Shown piece by piece: positions 1-8,745 of a stretch of DNA of 64,000 nucleotides. The DNA is from Polynucleobacter necessarius (GTDB taxonomy: Bacteria; Pseudomonadota; Gammaproteobacteria; Burkholderiales; Burkholderiaceae): contig NZ_LT615227.1 of NCBI RefSeq assembly GCF_900096755.1, forward strand, positions 1,517,822 to 1,581,821. The letters are read 5' to 3'. The stretch's first letter is position 1. Each line of letters opens with the position of its first letter. The notes under the pieces were generated by a model, which worked only from the letters and a program-made list of their open reading frames with translations, had not been told where the DNA came from and ran no database searches. Both the position numbers and the translations under genes were made by a program.

Positions 1-260
1 CAGAAAATATCCCCGAGACAATCATTCCGGCGCTTAAAGATCTGGTATTGGCCATTATTCAGAATGCTGAGCCAAATAAAGAGGCTTATGGGGCCGCATT
101 TAAGCAGGTATTAGCAGCCCACCAACTTAAAATGCCAGCCTTGGCTATGCCGGTTAGATACGCTTTATTTGCCACAACTCAGACTCCGGCGATCGATTCT
201 GTATTGGTTGTTTTGGGTAAGAAGGAGGCTGTAAATAGGCTTTCCAAGGTCGTTCAATAA
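1..260 (+). CDS. gltX: Glutamyl-tRNA synthetase, C-terminal end (partial)
   Basis: Only the last roughly 85 codons are in the window; the frame is open from base 3 and stops at 258-260. The visible part is the C-terminal helical anticodon-binding region of a bacterial-type GluRS, with the family's PALAMPVRYAL and VLVVLGKKEAVNRL stretches. The enzyme charges tRNA-Glu with glutamate in the cytoplasm. The catalytic core (HIGH and KMSKS motifs) lies upstream, outside the window. A tRNA-Glu gene sits about 190 bases downstream in the same direction, inside the tRNA cluster. The assignment rests on the C-terminal stretch alone. Confidence 0.8.
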   Translation, partial: ENIPETIIPALKDLVLAIIQNAEPNKEAYGAAFKQVLAAHQLKMPALAMPVRYALFATTQTPAIDSVLVVLGKKEAVNRLSKVVQ

Positions 261-265
261 GCAAT

Positions 266-296
266 TTGCGTACTTGCACAAAAAATAGGCTAAAAT
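266..296 (+). promoter_or_regulatory. Possible promoter of the tRNA cluster
   Basis: A TTGCGT hexamer and a TAAAAT hexamer lie 19 bases apart just after gltX and about 45 bases before tRNA-Ala. They resemble sigma-70 -35 and -10 boxes, though the spacer is two bases longer than ideal. The position suits a promoter for the three tRNA genes. This is weak sequence evidence only. Confidence 0.35.
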
Positions 297-339
297 CTTG
301 GATTGTTTTGAGTCTCTTGTAGTTTTATTGCGAGATTTC

Positions 340-415
<76 letters not shown>

Positions 416-447
416 AGAACTCAAAAAAGAGTTTTGTAGTAGCCCAG

Positions 448-523
448 GTCCCCATCGTCTAGAGGCCTAGGACATCACCCTTTCACGGTGAGTACGGGGG
501 TTCGAATCCCCCTGGGGACGCCA
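448..523 (+). tRNA. tRNA-Glu (TTC)
   Basis: This is a 76-base cloverleaf. The acceptor stem GTCCCCA pairs with TGGGGAC, and the anticodon stem TCACC/GGTGA holds the loop CTTTCAC (anticodon TTC). The T loop is TTCGAAT, the discriminator is G and CCA is encoded. It lies 32 bases after tRNA-Ala. Its synthetase, gltX, is immediately upstream. Confidence 0.95.
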
Positions 524-576
524 GTTCTTTCTGGTTGCTGTAAAGATGTATGATGTTGCGTTACTCGATGTATTTT

Positions 577-653
577 GGAGCGGTAGTTCAGTTGGTTAGA
601 ATATCGGCCTGTCACGCCGAGGGTCGCGGGTTCGAGTCCCGTCCGTTCCGCCA
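577..653 (+). tRNA. tRNA-Asp (GTC)
   Basis: This is a 77-base cloverleaf. The acceptor stem GGAGCGG pairs with CCGTTCC through one G-U pair. The anticodon arm CGGCC/GGCCG-like segment carries loop CTGTCAC with anticodon GTC. The discriminator is G and CCA is encoded. It is the last gene of the three-tRNA cluster and is followed 8 bases later by a terminator hairpin. Confidence 0.95.
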
Positions 654-660
654 AGACAAT

Positions 661-692
661 AAAAAAGCCCCCTAATAAAAGGGGGCTTTTTT
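661..692. terminator. Bidirectional rho-independent terminator
   Basis: GCCCCC (667-672) and GGGGGC (681-686) form a G+C-rich stem around an 8-base A/T loop. A6 precedes it and T6 follows it, so it can work in both directions. It ends the tRNA cluster on the plus strand and the hydrolase pseudogene on the minus strand, whose stop codon is at 691-693. Confidence 0.85.
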
Positions 693-1546
693 ATTCGTAG
701 CCTACTCGTAATTTCAACACTTTTCTATTTTCATTATCCGAGTGATCAATTGCATGCCGCTCAACAGCGCTGGTTTGAGATATGAAATTCAGAACCTCAT
801 TGAGTACAATTTCTCTTTCATTATCGATGGTGACAATGTGATAGCTATTGCCAAGCCAAATTACCCGTCGAAGCTCTGACTTCACGTGCGCCAGAATCTC
901 ATTTGCGGACCATATGCTGCACGTATCATCCTCAACAGACTGAATTAATAAAAGTCTTGAGCTTATATTGAATGCGGACTCTTGGGTTCTTGACATCAGT
1001 CCTTTAGCCTCATGAAGGTGTCGAGCGGAAATTGACGCCGCACCAACTTCTGAAACCTTTGAGGTTTTAAATTTCTCTCCAATTCTGCGGCGAAGATCGA
1101 TGTTCTTGACGCCAAACGGCTCACGTTCTGAGTATTCCCAGTTCCTAAAGCCGAGGAAATAAAGAATGTCCAAAAGGGGGCGATAAAACGGTACTGACCA
1201 ACCGTCATATTTGAGGACGGGAGACATTAAAACTAATGATGAAATATCTGTGCGCTGTGAGGCTACCAAAGTAATCAAGGTCGCACCCATGCTGATACCC
1301 GCTAGATTAATCACATCACAGCATTCCTTCTGCTCATCAATAATGTGATGCAGATTACTAACCCAGCCTTGGTAATTGCTTGCGGGTAGCCCAAATAAAA
1401 AGCCATCAATCTCAGGAACCAAAACATCGTGTCCTGCAGCCTCGAGAAATCTTGGTAGTTGGCCCAGTTCAAGCCCGCTGCCATTAAGTTACTGGAACAA
1501 TGATCGTTAGATCATGCTTTGCTTGGGTCTTAGGGTTTTCTAGCAT
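691..1546 (-). pseudogene. Alpha/beta hydrolase, frameshifted near the N-terminus
   Basis: The long open part (1422 to 691) reads as a serine alpha/beta hydrolase. It has a nucleophile elbow GISMG, a VLMSPVLKYDGW segment, a QSVEDDTCS stretch suitable for the acid residue, and a late His in NSYHIVT. The conserved N-terminal part continues upstream in the same frame (LNGSGLELGQLPRFLEAAG) but has no start codon. A plausible ATG at 1544-1546 opens MLENPKTQAKHDLTIIVPVT in another frame. One indel near 1470-1480 therefore separates start and body. No substrate can be named. The body could still be expressed from an internal TTG at 1422, but it would lack the first beta strands. Confidence 0.65.
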
Positions 1547-1605
1547 ATGCAGGGGACGCGTTTTTTAATTTATGGTTTAGGATACACTGAATTCGTATAA
1601 AAGCC

Positions 1606-2001
1606 ATGACACATAATCTAAACTCTAAACGCTGGTGTAGCAATAAGTCACAGGGCTATGTAATAGCGATCTTCGGCGTATTAGTTGCATTTTCTATGCG
1701 TTATATATTGCATCCCTTTTTAGGTAGCTCTTTACCGCTATTCTTTTTCCAAATCAATACAATTTTGATTGTTTACTTGTTTGGGGTGGGGCCAGGGTTA
1801 TTCACCATACTTATGAGCGCTCCCTTGATGATCTTTTACTTCATGGAGCCGTTTGGTGTTCTTAGTGTTGTTGATCAGCGTGACATTACCACTTTATTCG
1901 TTTATTTATCTTACACACTACTATCTAGCTTTTTGGTCGAATTATTACGTCGCGAACAATATAACTCCAAAGTGGCGATGTTGGTCAGCGAGACTCGTTG
2001 A
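1606..2001 (+). CDS. DUF4118/KdpD-like membrane-segment protein, stand-alone or remnant
   Basis: The 131 residues begin with a short polar stretch and continue with about four hydrophobic segments (roughly residues 18-36, 42-60, 63-80 and 95-113). The pattern matches the DUF4118 sensor-input domain found in KdpD-type and other histidine kinases. The protein ends in LRREQYNSKVAMLVSETR, where larger relatives usually continue into a PAS or kinase domain. No such domain follows; an unrelated minus-strand gene ends 28 bases later. It is either a small membrane protein in its own right or the input end of a lost sensor. Ligand and function are unknown. Confidence 0.6.
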   Translation: MTHNLNSKRWCSNKSQGYVIAIFGVLVAFSMRYILHPFLGSSLPLFFFQINTILIVYLFGVGPGLFTILMSAPLMIFYFMEPFGVLSVVDQRDITTLFVYLSYTLLSSFLVELLRREQYNSKVAMLVSETR

Positions 2002-2028
2002 AAGCTTTTTGTATTTCAAGTGAGCATT

Positions 2029-2662
2029 TTACTTCTTAGGCGTGGTGATGGACGCAGCCATTGCATCGTAGTAAATCACTTTAACTTGTTCGCCTACATT
2101 TACGTCAGCTAACAAGGCGGGGTTCTTAACGGTGACTACTGTAATCTTGCCGCTAGGACCTTTTACAGATACCAGTTTTTTCTCACGATTAACTTCAACA
2201 ATATCTGCAATGATGGTTGTTGTGGTGCTGGTAATCTTTTCAGATGGCTTTTCATTTGCCTTCGAAGTTGAAACTGAGTTGGTTTCAACCTTGCTGCGAA
2301 TACCATCCATCACTTTTTGTCTTGATAAGTTCAATTGCAACGGCTAGCTCATAGGTAACATTAACGCGATCACCTTTTTTGATTTGATCAAAATTGGTTA
2401 TCTCAGGCCCTGCAACAAATTTAGAGCTACCTTCTTTGTTTTTAAACGTAATAATGGTGCGTGTCTTTTTGTCAACCTTGACAACTTCACCTTCATACAG
2501 CTGGTAACGATTATCCGTAACTGCCGCATCAATTACCGCTCACTGGCTTATTGGCGCCAGATTGGGCCGAATTAGGCTGAGCAATCGCAATTAATTGAGG
2601 AGCTTGCCAATAAAGCCGCCAAAAGCAGGCTGACTCTGACTGAGGTAGATTTGATGATTATT
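2029..2662 (-). pseudogene. Exported hypothetical protein, several frameshifts and no start codon
   Basis: Four overlapping reading-frame segments join into one protein. First is a signal-peptide-like stretch (KSTSVRVSLLLAALLAS), then a Gln/Asn/Ser-rich linker (AQPNSAQSGANKPVSG). Two similar beta-rich units follow, one with YEGEVVKVDKKTRTI...GDRVNVTYE and one with IADIVEVNREKKLVSV...GEQVKVIYYD. The frame changes near 2604, 2540 and 2305-2335. The codon expected to start the gene, just after an AAGGA-type ribosome site, is ATA (2660-2662) rather than ATG. The duplicated module suggests a small repeat-built envelope protein. Its function is not recognised. Confidence 0.6.
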
Positions 2663-2810
2663 ATTTTCCTTATGTATAAAAGCTGACAAATTCAATATTA
2701 GCTTACTTTTAAGGGCTTTTGACATGTTACGGAGCGAGCGTTGGCTAAGCTATAAATTTAGTTCTTTGTTACCATCTTTATTTCTTGATTTCTCCTTTAA
2801 AGGGTTCTAA

Positions 2811-3591
2811 ATGCCTCAATTTGCTGCCAATCTCACTATGATGCTGTTTAATGAGGTGCCATTTTTAGAGCGCTTCCAAATGGCAGCTCATTCTGGCTTT
2901 AAAGCAGTTGAATTTCTATTTCCATATGCTTATTCGGCGGGGGAGCTTAAACAAAAGTTAGATGAAAATCATCTGCAAATTGTTTTGCATAATTTGCCAG
3001 CGGGTGACTGGGATTCCGGTGAGCGTGGTATTGCCTGTTTACCAGATAGGGTTGAGGATTTTGGGGCTGGTGTTGCTAATGCGATTAAATATGCGATGAC
3101 TCTTGGCGTCCCTCAGTTAAATTGTCTCGCTGGCAAGGCTCCCGTGGGTATTGACACCCAGATTCTTCATGAAACCTTTGTGAGTAACTTGCGTTATGCC
3201 GCTGCAGAGCTAAAAAAAGCTAATTTAAGGCTGTTGATCGAACCAATTAATACCTTTGATATTCCCGGTTTCTTTTTATCTCGCACCAAACAGGCAATCG
3301 AAATTCTTGATGAAGTTGGTGCTGACAATGCTTTTGTGCAATATGACATTTATCATGCTCAGCGCATGGAAGGGGAGCTTTGCAAGACGATAGAAGCCAA
3401 TTTATCGCGCATTGCACATATTCAACTAGCCGATAACCCTGGGCGCAATGAGCCTGGAACTGGTGAAATTAAACTATGCACATATCTTTCAATTTCTTGA
3501 CCGCATTGCTTATACGGGTTGGATTGGCTGCGAATATAAACCAGCCACCAATACTGTTGACGGGCTTGGCTGGATCAAAGAGCTGAACTAA
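2811..3591 (+). pseudogene. hyi: Hydroxypyruvate isomerase, frameshifted near the C-terminus
   Basis: Residues 1-224 match hydroxypyruvate isomerase, a TIM-barrel enzyme interconverting hydroxypyruvate and tartronate semialdehyde. Visible motifs are MMLFNEVPFLERF, HNLPAGDWDSGERG, LIEPINTFDIPGFFL with the metal-binding Glu, and QYDIYHAQRMEG. After HIQLADNPGRNEPGTGEI an indel near 3465-3475 changes frame. The true end (ITYTGWIGCEYKPA-like, ending GLGWIKELN) continues in another frame to a stop at 3589-3591. The next gene, also broken, is tartronate semialdehyde reductase, its pathway partner. The product would lack the last 40 or so residues. Confidence 0.85.
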
Positions 3592-3625
3592 GTAAATTAA
3601 ATCTAAAAATATTCTTGGAGACTAT

Positions 3626-4519
3626 ATGATGAGCGATAAATTAAAACTGGGTTTTGTTGGTCTAGGCATTATGGGCGCACCCATGGCAGGTCATTTGATA
3701 GCTGCAGGGCATGATGTGTTCATCAATACCCGCAGTAAAGTGCCTGAGACCCTAGCTTCATCAAATGCACAGGTTTGCGCTTCACCTCAAGAAGTGGCTA
3801 GTAAGGCTGACATTATTTTCACTATGGTGCCCGATACGCCTGATGTTGAGAAAGTTTTATTTGGCGAAAAAGGAATTGCCTCTGGCCTCTCAAAGGAAAA
3901 GATCGTTGTCGATATGAGCTCGATTTCCCCGATTGCCACCAAAGAGTTTGCCAAGAAAATCAATGCGCTAGGCTGCGATTATCTTGATGCGCCCGTATCG
4001 GGCGGAGAGGTTGGTGCTAAGAATGCAACCCTTTCAATCATGGTTGGAGGTGATGAGGCGATATTTAATAAGGTCAAACCTATCTTTGAATTAATGGGAA
4101 AAACATTAATTTAGTCGGCGGAAATGGCGATGGTCAAACTGCAAAGGTTGCCAATCAAATTATTGTTGCATTAAACATTGAGGCTGTTGCAGAGGCACTG
4201 CTGTTTGCGTCTAAGGCTGGAGCAGATCCGGCAAAAGTGCGCCAGGCATTGATGGGTGGTTTTGCGGGCTCAAAAATTCTGGAGGTACATGGCGAAAGGA
4301 ATGAATGGTCAAGCGTACATTTGATCCAGGATTCCGAATTGAGCTGCATCAAAAGGATTTGAACTTGGCATTAAATAGTGCCCGCGCTCTCGGGGTTTCG
4401 CTACCGCTCAAGAGTTATTCAACTCTTGCTCGGCGCATGGAGGTAAAGCATGGGATCACTCTGCAATGGTCAAGGCTTTAGAAAAATTAGCCAATTTTGA
4501 AATTGGGCAGAAGGCCTAA
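3626..4519 (+). pseudogene. glxR: 2-hydroxy-3-oxopropionate (tartronate semialdehyde) reductase, multiply frameshifted
   Basis: The N-terminal 162 codons hold the Rossmann motif GFVGLGIMGAPMAG, the DMSSISP stretch and the substrate-binding DAPVSGGEVGA segment of the beta-hydroxyacid dehydrogenase family. After MGKTLI the frame is lost near 4105. The remainder can be read in pieces: GGNGDGQTAKVANQIIV with the catalytic Lys, GGFAGSKILEVHGER, PGFRIELHQKDLNLAL, and QELFNSCSAHGGKAWDHSA to a stop at 4517-4519. At least three further indels are needed. TTGGAG at 3615-3620 is a good ribosome site for ATG 3626. The enzyme would reduce tartronate semialdehyde to glycerate with NAD(P)H. It follows hyi by 34 bases, and both are lost. 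Confidence 0.85.
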
Positions 4520-4525
4520 ATAGTC

Positions 4526-5113
4526 ATGGCAACTACTTTTGTCGTGTACTTACATGGTTTTCGATCATCCCCAAGATCTAGCAAGGCGGTAATGACTGCT
4601 GTGGCGGTTAACTCAGCATCTAATGGCGGCAATCTTTTTAAATGGTTTTGCCCTCAATTACTTGCCTCCCCTAAAGAAAGCATGGATCTGGTGGTTCAGC
4701 GTATTGAAACCTCCTCATTTGATCGCTTGGTTGTCATTGGTTCTTCATTGGGTGGTTTTTATGCTAATTACCTGGCTGAAAAATATGACTGCAAAGCGGT
4801 TGTGCTAAATCCAGCTGTAAGAGCTCCAAAAGAGCTGGCGCCACACGTTGGAATGATGACGTCTTATGACAGTGATGAGCCGTTTGATTTTCGTCTGGAA
4901 TATATTGACCAATTACAGGCGCTCCAGGTTGAAAAAATTACTGATCCGCAACGCTATTTTTTGATTGCAGCTAAAGGTGATGAATTGCTTGACTGGAGAG
5001 AGATGGTGGAGTTCTATAAAGGATCTAAGCAATTGGTTCTAGAGGGAAGTGATCACGGGATTGCTGACTACGCAGATCACCTCCCGGAGGTTATGAGCTT
5101 TATCTCTAGCTAG
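4526..5113 (+). CDS. YqiA-like alpha/beta-hydrolase (UPF0227 esterase)
   Basis: The 195-residue protein has the compact YqiA/YcfP organisation. It carries VVYLHGFRSSP near the N-terminus, a nucleophile elbow GSSLGG at 72-77 (Ser74), a likely acid in AKGDELLDW (Asp152) and a catalytic His in EGSDHGIADY (His177). The family has weak esterase activity on short acyl esters; its physiological substrate is not settled. The gene is intact although it starts 6 bases after a decayed dehydrogenase, which suggests selection keeps it. It lacks a signal peptide and should be cytoplasmic. Confidence 0.8.
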   Translation: MATTFVVYLHGFRSSPRSSKAVMTAVAVNSASNGGNLFKWFCPQLLASPKESMDLVVQRIETSSFDRLVVIGSSLGGFYANYLAEKYDCKAVVLNPAVRAPKELAPHVGMMTSYDSDEPFDFRLEYIDQLQALQVEKITDPQRYFLIAAKGDELLDWREMVEFYKGSKQLVLEGSDHGIADYADHLPEVMSFISS

Positions 5114-5198
5114 CCATTTGATTGCAGCAAGCTTCTTCTGTAAGATGATTCCAATGATCTGCACCATAGCATAGGGTTAGATCTCAAAAGGAGGGTTT

Positions 5199-5768
5199 GT
5201 GCTGAGCATCTTGAAATTAAACGCAGGTGGGATTCCCCAGGGTTGGGTTAACGCTGAAGAGGCCACCAAGAGCTACGCCGATAAGAGTGTACTTTGGACG
5301 CTTGGCGACCCTATCTTTAAAATGCGCGGCGGAATCTCTAGATCTAGCGGCCTCCAATCAATCATTGAGCTGCACTCCATTATTGCGGTTAAGGGAACGG
5401 CGAAGATCAATCTCTTCGATGTTGTTCCCGTGATTACGCGACATAAATTGTTTAAGCGAGATCGAGGTCTCTGCGCATATTGCGGAGATGCAATACATGA
5501 GAATCAAGCGGAGGCCGAACATATTATTCCGAATAGCCGTGGTGGAAAATATAGTTGGATGAACTTGGTTATTTCATGCAGGCCTTGCAATCAGAAAAAA
5601 GGAAATCGCACTCCTGAGCAGGCGGGCATGAGTCTCCTCTATGCCCCTTACTTGCCAAGCCTCTATGAAGATATGATTCTCAAAGGTCGCAACATCTTGG
5701 CCGATCAAATGGACTTTCTTGCAGCGAACCTACCAAAAAATAGTCGCCTATTAGAGGGTGTAATCTGA
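5199..5768 (+). CDS. HNH endonuclease family protein
   Basis: The start is GTG 5199, preceded by a strong AAGGAGGG ribosome site; no ATG is available nearby. Residues 84-135 form an HNH domain: Cys92 and Cys95 (CAYC) with Cys127 and Cys130 (CRPC) form the structural zinc knuckle. EAEHIIPNSRGG (Glu107-His108) and Asn122 supply the beta-beta-alpha metal site. This McrA/HNH_5-type arrangement of about 185 residues is common in betaproteobacteria as a stand-alone chromosomal gene of unknown role. No methylase or restriction partner is adjacent. It is intact among broken neighbours. Confidence 0.85.
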   Translation: MLSILKLNAGGIPQGWVNAEEATKSYADKSVLWTLGDPIFKMRGGISRSSGLQSIIELHSIIAVKGTAKINLFDVVPVITRHKLFKRDRGLCAYCGDAIHENQAEAEHIIPNSRGGKYSWMNLVISCRPCNQKKGNRTPEQAGMSLLYAPYLPSLYEDMILKGRNILADQMDFLAANLPKNSRLLEGVI

Positions 5769-5779
5769 TCCTGCATTCG

Positions 5780-6789
5780 ATGCCCAGCTTTAAAAGTATT
5801 GTGCATATGAAATCATTGCGGATCGTCTTGATTGCACTGGCGCTCTCTTTGGTAGGCCACCCCATTCTTTTTTTGGAATTCCATTCTTATCGTTCAATTC
5901 CGCTCCTCAGATCTCAGATTCCAGACGATCTCATCATCCGCACGGAACTCAAGTCGGAACCCCCTAAAAAAATTCAAATGAGCAAGTCTTTAAAAAAGAC
6001 TCCTAAGCAAGCAAGCCAAAGCTCACAAATTGCTGATGATAAAAGTCAAATACCTGGCGGGCAGGGCGGTTCCTTTGATCAACAGGGCGTAGCATTTTAA
6101 GCTTCCCGAGTCAGGGATTATTTATTACGATTCTTACGTAGATGGGCAGAAATACCAAACTGGAGAAATTGATTGGGTGAACGATGGCAGCAACTATCGC
6201 CTCTACATCTATATTCCCCTATGCATTTGTTGGTCCATTTGTGTTTGAATCTAGAGGGTCAATAGACGCGTACGGAATTTCTCCTTCGCGATTTATTGGA
6301 CTCAACGTGGAACCAAAAATCCTCGCTTTTCCAGGTTCGATAGAAACGAAAAAGGGGAAGGGCAGATGTTTTTCTCAGAGAAGCCAGAGTACGCGCCTAA
6401 AATTCTCCTCGGAACACGGGATCGTTTTAGCCTCTTATTTCAATTTGCTTCCTTGCTTAATGGCGACAATAAAATTGATGCGTCGGGCAGCATTCGCTCC
6501 ATACCGGTTGTTGACTACAACACCCTTGAAATGCGACAATTTTTTAAAAGTTATGGCGAGAGCCTATCGGACGATGTGCCTTCGTTGGGCAAGACGCTTA
6601 ATCGTCATTACGCCCTAATGCAGCGTGAAAATGACCCATACAAACGACAGGTGGATATTTGGTTTTCCAAGGACTACTTGGATTGGCTGCCTGGTCGAAT
6701 TTGGTCTCTAGAATCCGAATGGCAGGGTTCTAGAGCTAGTATTATTTAAGCAAAAGAGCCCGATTCCAGGCACCCCAAGAGTGAATTAG
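5780..6789 (+). pseudogene. DUF3108 domain protein, several frameshifts
   Basis: An N-terminal hydrophobic anchor (SLRIVLIALALSLVGHPILF) and a Lys/Ser/Gln-rich linker precede a DUF3108 domain. The domain must be read in pieces: LPESGIIYYDSYVDGQKYQTGEI, IPYAFVGPFVFESRGSIDAYGISPSRF, YWTQRGTKNPRFSRFDR, then GQMFFSEKPEYAPKI through SIPVVDYNTLEM and HYALMQRENDPYKRQVDIWF. Frame changes fall near 6095 (extra T), 6220 (extra C), 6290 (missing T) and 6716 (extra G). Each restores the family consensus when undone. After the last correction the frame runs to a stop at 6787-6789. DUF3108 proteins are envelope proteins of uncertain function. Confidence 0.7.
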
Positions 6790-6798
6790 CGAGGATCT

Positions 6799-7173
6799 TT
6801 AAAAGCCTGTGCCAGATTTGGGGCCCTGATTTGATCTACCCAATAAAGCCCCCATCATTGAATACAAGGCCGCTCCGGACATAGAGAAACGGCAAATATC
6901 CCCCCCGAGAATGAGATGATGATTGGGTAACACTCTCCAATGCTCAGATAGCGTGTAATCACCGTATCCAACGGTTGTATACATACCTGCAAAGTAAAAG
7001 GTCTGGGGGTTCGTTGGGAAAACCTTAAGTGCAACGCAAACAAATATAGGCCCAGGCAAGCAAGCCAGAACCAATGCCAACCATATTTGACTATTTCCCA
7101 TATCCGTATTGATTTCAGAAAATAGCGTGGTGAAGCTAGGGAGGTCGGAATTGTGCAAGAAGTCTAAAAACAT
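6799..7173 (-). CDS. Two-TM potassium-channel-like protein with a frame-swapped segment
   Basis: A 124-residue ORF of the Ion_trans_2 type. It has a first membrane helix (about residues 31-50), a pore loop and the selectivity filter TTVGYGDYTLSEHW (about 67-80). The second helix should follow but reads LPNHHLILGGDICRFS, which is unusually polar. The next frame of the same bases gives PIIISFSGGIFAVS, a proper helix, before MSGAALYSMMGALLG resumes. Two insertions (one A near 6926 and CT near 6885) cancel, so the ORF stays open with about 15 wrong residues in its pore-lining helix. The protein is probably non-functional, though scanning for stops would call it intact. Confidence 0.65.
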   Translation of the reverse strand: MFLDFLHNSDLPSFTTLFSEINTDMGNSQIWLALVLACLPGPIFVCVALKVFPTNPQTFYFAGMYTTVGYGDYTLSEHWRVLPNHHLILGGDICRFSMSGAALYSMMGALLGRSNQGPKSGTGF

Positions 7174-7246
7174 GGTTTTACCATCTAGGTTGTACTACTG
7201 AAATATCTTATTTGACATAATAATAATTATACGCAGATAGCATATA

Positions 7247-7957
7247 TCAAGGATTCGATTGGACAGGCTTAATGTTGCTTACATAGACCTGTTTATATAG
7301 CTTCAGCCAACGAGATCTCAGGCCATCCCCAATCCAAGGCTTTTGATATATATCGGCAATATCAATAGCCGTTAAGCCTAAGTTATTGCGTATTTGGATA
7401 TTGGCGCCTTTATCGAGAAGCAGCTTAACCAAATCCTCGTTTCCTGATTGAACGGCCATCATCAGCGGCGTTGTTCCATTTAAGCCACGTGAATCCACAG
7501 TAGCGCCATTGGCGAGTAAAAATTGCGTAACCTCAATATGGCCATCATTGGTGCAGGCGTAATGCAAAGGTGTCCAGCCAACATGGTCTACCATGGCATT
7601 CTTTTGCAGCACCAGGGTCTTTACTATTGGTAAATTGCCATTGATTGAGGCAATCATGAGGGGTGTTTCACCATATTTATTGGATAAATCAACATCAGTA
7701 CGTTTATCAGCAAGAAGAAGCTCAATAACAGCGCTAGACCTGTCTTTAACAGCTAGAACCAACATTGGGCTGCCTTTAGGATCCAATGCATTAGGGCTAA
7801 CACCTTGTTTGAGAAGTGCTTTTACCTCGGATACGTCATCAAATTTTGCAGCCTTAGTGAAGGCGGTGATTTGATCCTCGGTTTGCGCACATACGGATGT
7901 AATCCCAAGCGCGATTATGGTGAAAAGTAATGATGTTAATTTAATCAATTTTCTCAC
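7247..7957 (-). CDS. Exported ankyrin-repeat protein
   Basis: The protein has 236 residues. An N-terminal signal peptide (hydrophobic LTSLLFTIIALGITSV, likely cleaved after VCA) is followed by five or so ankyrin repeats between about residues 30 and 200. Repeat signatures include YGETPLMIASINGNLPIVKTLV, GWTPLHYACTNDGHIEVTQFLL and GTTPLMMAVQSGNEDLVKLLLDKG. Ankyrin domains bind proteins, and exported forms occur in free-living relatives, so a symbiosis role cannot be concluded. The gene starts 2 bases after the tatD stop, so it is the last gene of the mltG-tmk-holB-tatD run. It is intact. Confidence 0.85.
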   Translation of the reverse strand: MRKLIKLTSLLFTIIALGITSVCAQTEDQITAFTKAAKFDDVSEVKALLKQGVSPNALDPKGSPMLVLAVKDRSSAVIELLLADKRTDVDLSNKYGETPLMIASINGNLPIVKTLVLQKNAMVDHVGWTPLHYACTNDGHIEVTQFLLANGATVDSRGLNGTTPLMMAVQSGNEDLVKLLLDKGANIQIRNNLGLTAIDIADIYQKPWIGDGLRSRWLKLYKQVYVSNIKPVQSNP

Positions 7958-7959
7958 TA

Positions 7960-8745
7960 TTAATTCCTAATTATTTGAAAACATTGATAAAAATTACTAG
8001 AGGTATGGTTAGCTAGCTCCTCAAGCGGTACATTCTTGAGGTCGGCTATAAATTCACCAACCTTAGCCACCCAAGCCGGCTCATTTGTCTTTCCTCGATA
8101 CGGAATTGGGGCCAAATACGGCGAATCTGTCTCAATGAGCATTCGATCCAGGGGAACCTGCTTACAGGTCTCCTGCAGATCTTTGGCGCTCTTAAAGGTC
8201 ACTATTCCCGAAAAAGAGATGTAAAAGCCCATATCCATTGCTGCCCTGGCAACTTCGAAACTTTCAGTGAAGCAATGCATCACTCCGCCTATGCGTTCTG
8301 CACCCTCCTCCTTCAATATCCTTATTGTGTCCTCTGAGGCAGAGCGAGTGTGAATAATGAGCGGTTTTTGAGAGGCAATAGATGCCCTGATATGGGTTCT
8401 GAAGCGTTCACGCTGCCACTCCATTGACTCGTAGCTGCGATCACCCATTCTGTAGTAATCCAGACCAGTTTCACCTATGGCAACTATTTTTGGGTGCTTT
8501 AGGGCTGTTTCCACCAGGAAATCAAGGCTTGGCTCGGGCGTATCTTCATAGTCTGAATGAACGCCCACAGAGGCATAAAGGTTTGGATGATCTTGAGCCA
8601 ATTGCAGGACATTAGGGAAATCGGGCAAATCTACTGAAACGCATAAAGCGTGGCTAACTTTGGCAGCGTCCATATTGGCAAGGACCTCAGGCAGGCGCGC
8701 TTGAAATTCAGGGAAATCGAGGTGGCAGTGAGAGTCTATGAACAT
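7960..8745 (-). CDS. tatD: TatD family metal-dependent hydrolase/DNase
   Basis: The 261-residue TIM-barrel hydrolase carries the TatD metal ligands: His6 and His8 in DSHCHLD, Glu92 in IGETGLDYY, His132 in IIHTRSAS, His157 in GVMHCFTES and Asp207 in ETDSPYLAP. Family members are Mg2+-dependent 3'-5' exonucleases acting on single-stranded DNA and RNA, linked to oxidative DNA damage repair. Position after holB matches the E. coli ycfH locus. The start region is duplicated: a 23-base unit covering the ATG occurs twice in tandem, so an out-of-frame copy of the start lies upstream and opens only a 10-codon frame. Confidence 0.92.
   Translation of the reverse strand: MFIDSHCHLDFPEFQARLPEVLANMDAAKVSHALCVSVDLPDFPNVLQLAQDHPNLYASVGVHSDYEDTPEPSLDFLVETALKHPKIVAIGETGLDYYRMGDRSYESMEWQRERFRTHIRASIASQKPLIIHTRSASEDTIRILKEEGAERIGGVMHCFTESFEVARAAMDMGFYISFSGIVTFKSAKDLQETCKQVPLDRMLIETDSPYLAPIPYRGKTNEPAWVAKVGEFIADLKNVPLEELANHTSSNFYQCFQIIRN

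Noticed and set aside
2718-2760. Promoter TTGACA...TATAAAT before hyi
   Set aside because: The two hexamers are too far apart (over 25 bases) to be a sigma-70 pair.
5199-5768. HNH gene as part of a restriction or homing system
   Set aside because: No methyltransferase, specificity gene or intron/intein boundary is near; the neighbours are a YqiA-like hydrolase and a DUF3108 pseudogene.
7247-7957. Ankyrin protein as a host-directed effector
   Set aside because: It has an ordinary signal peptide and sits in a housekeeping operon; similar proteins occur in free-living relatives, so no effector claim is justified.
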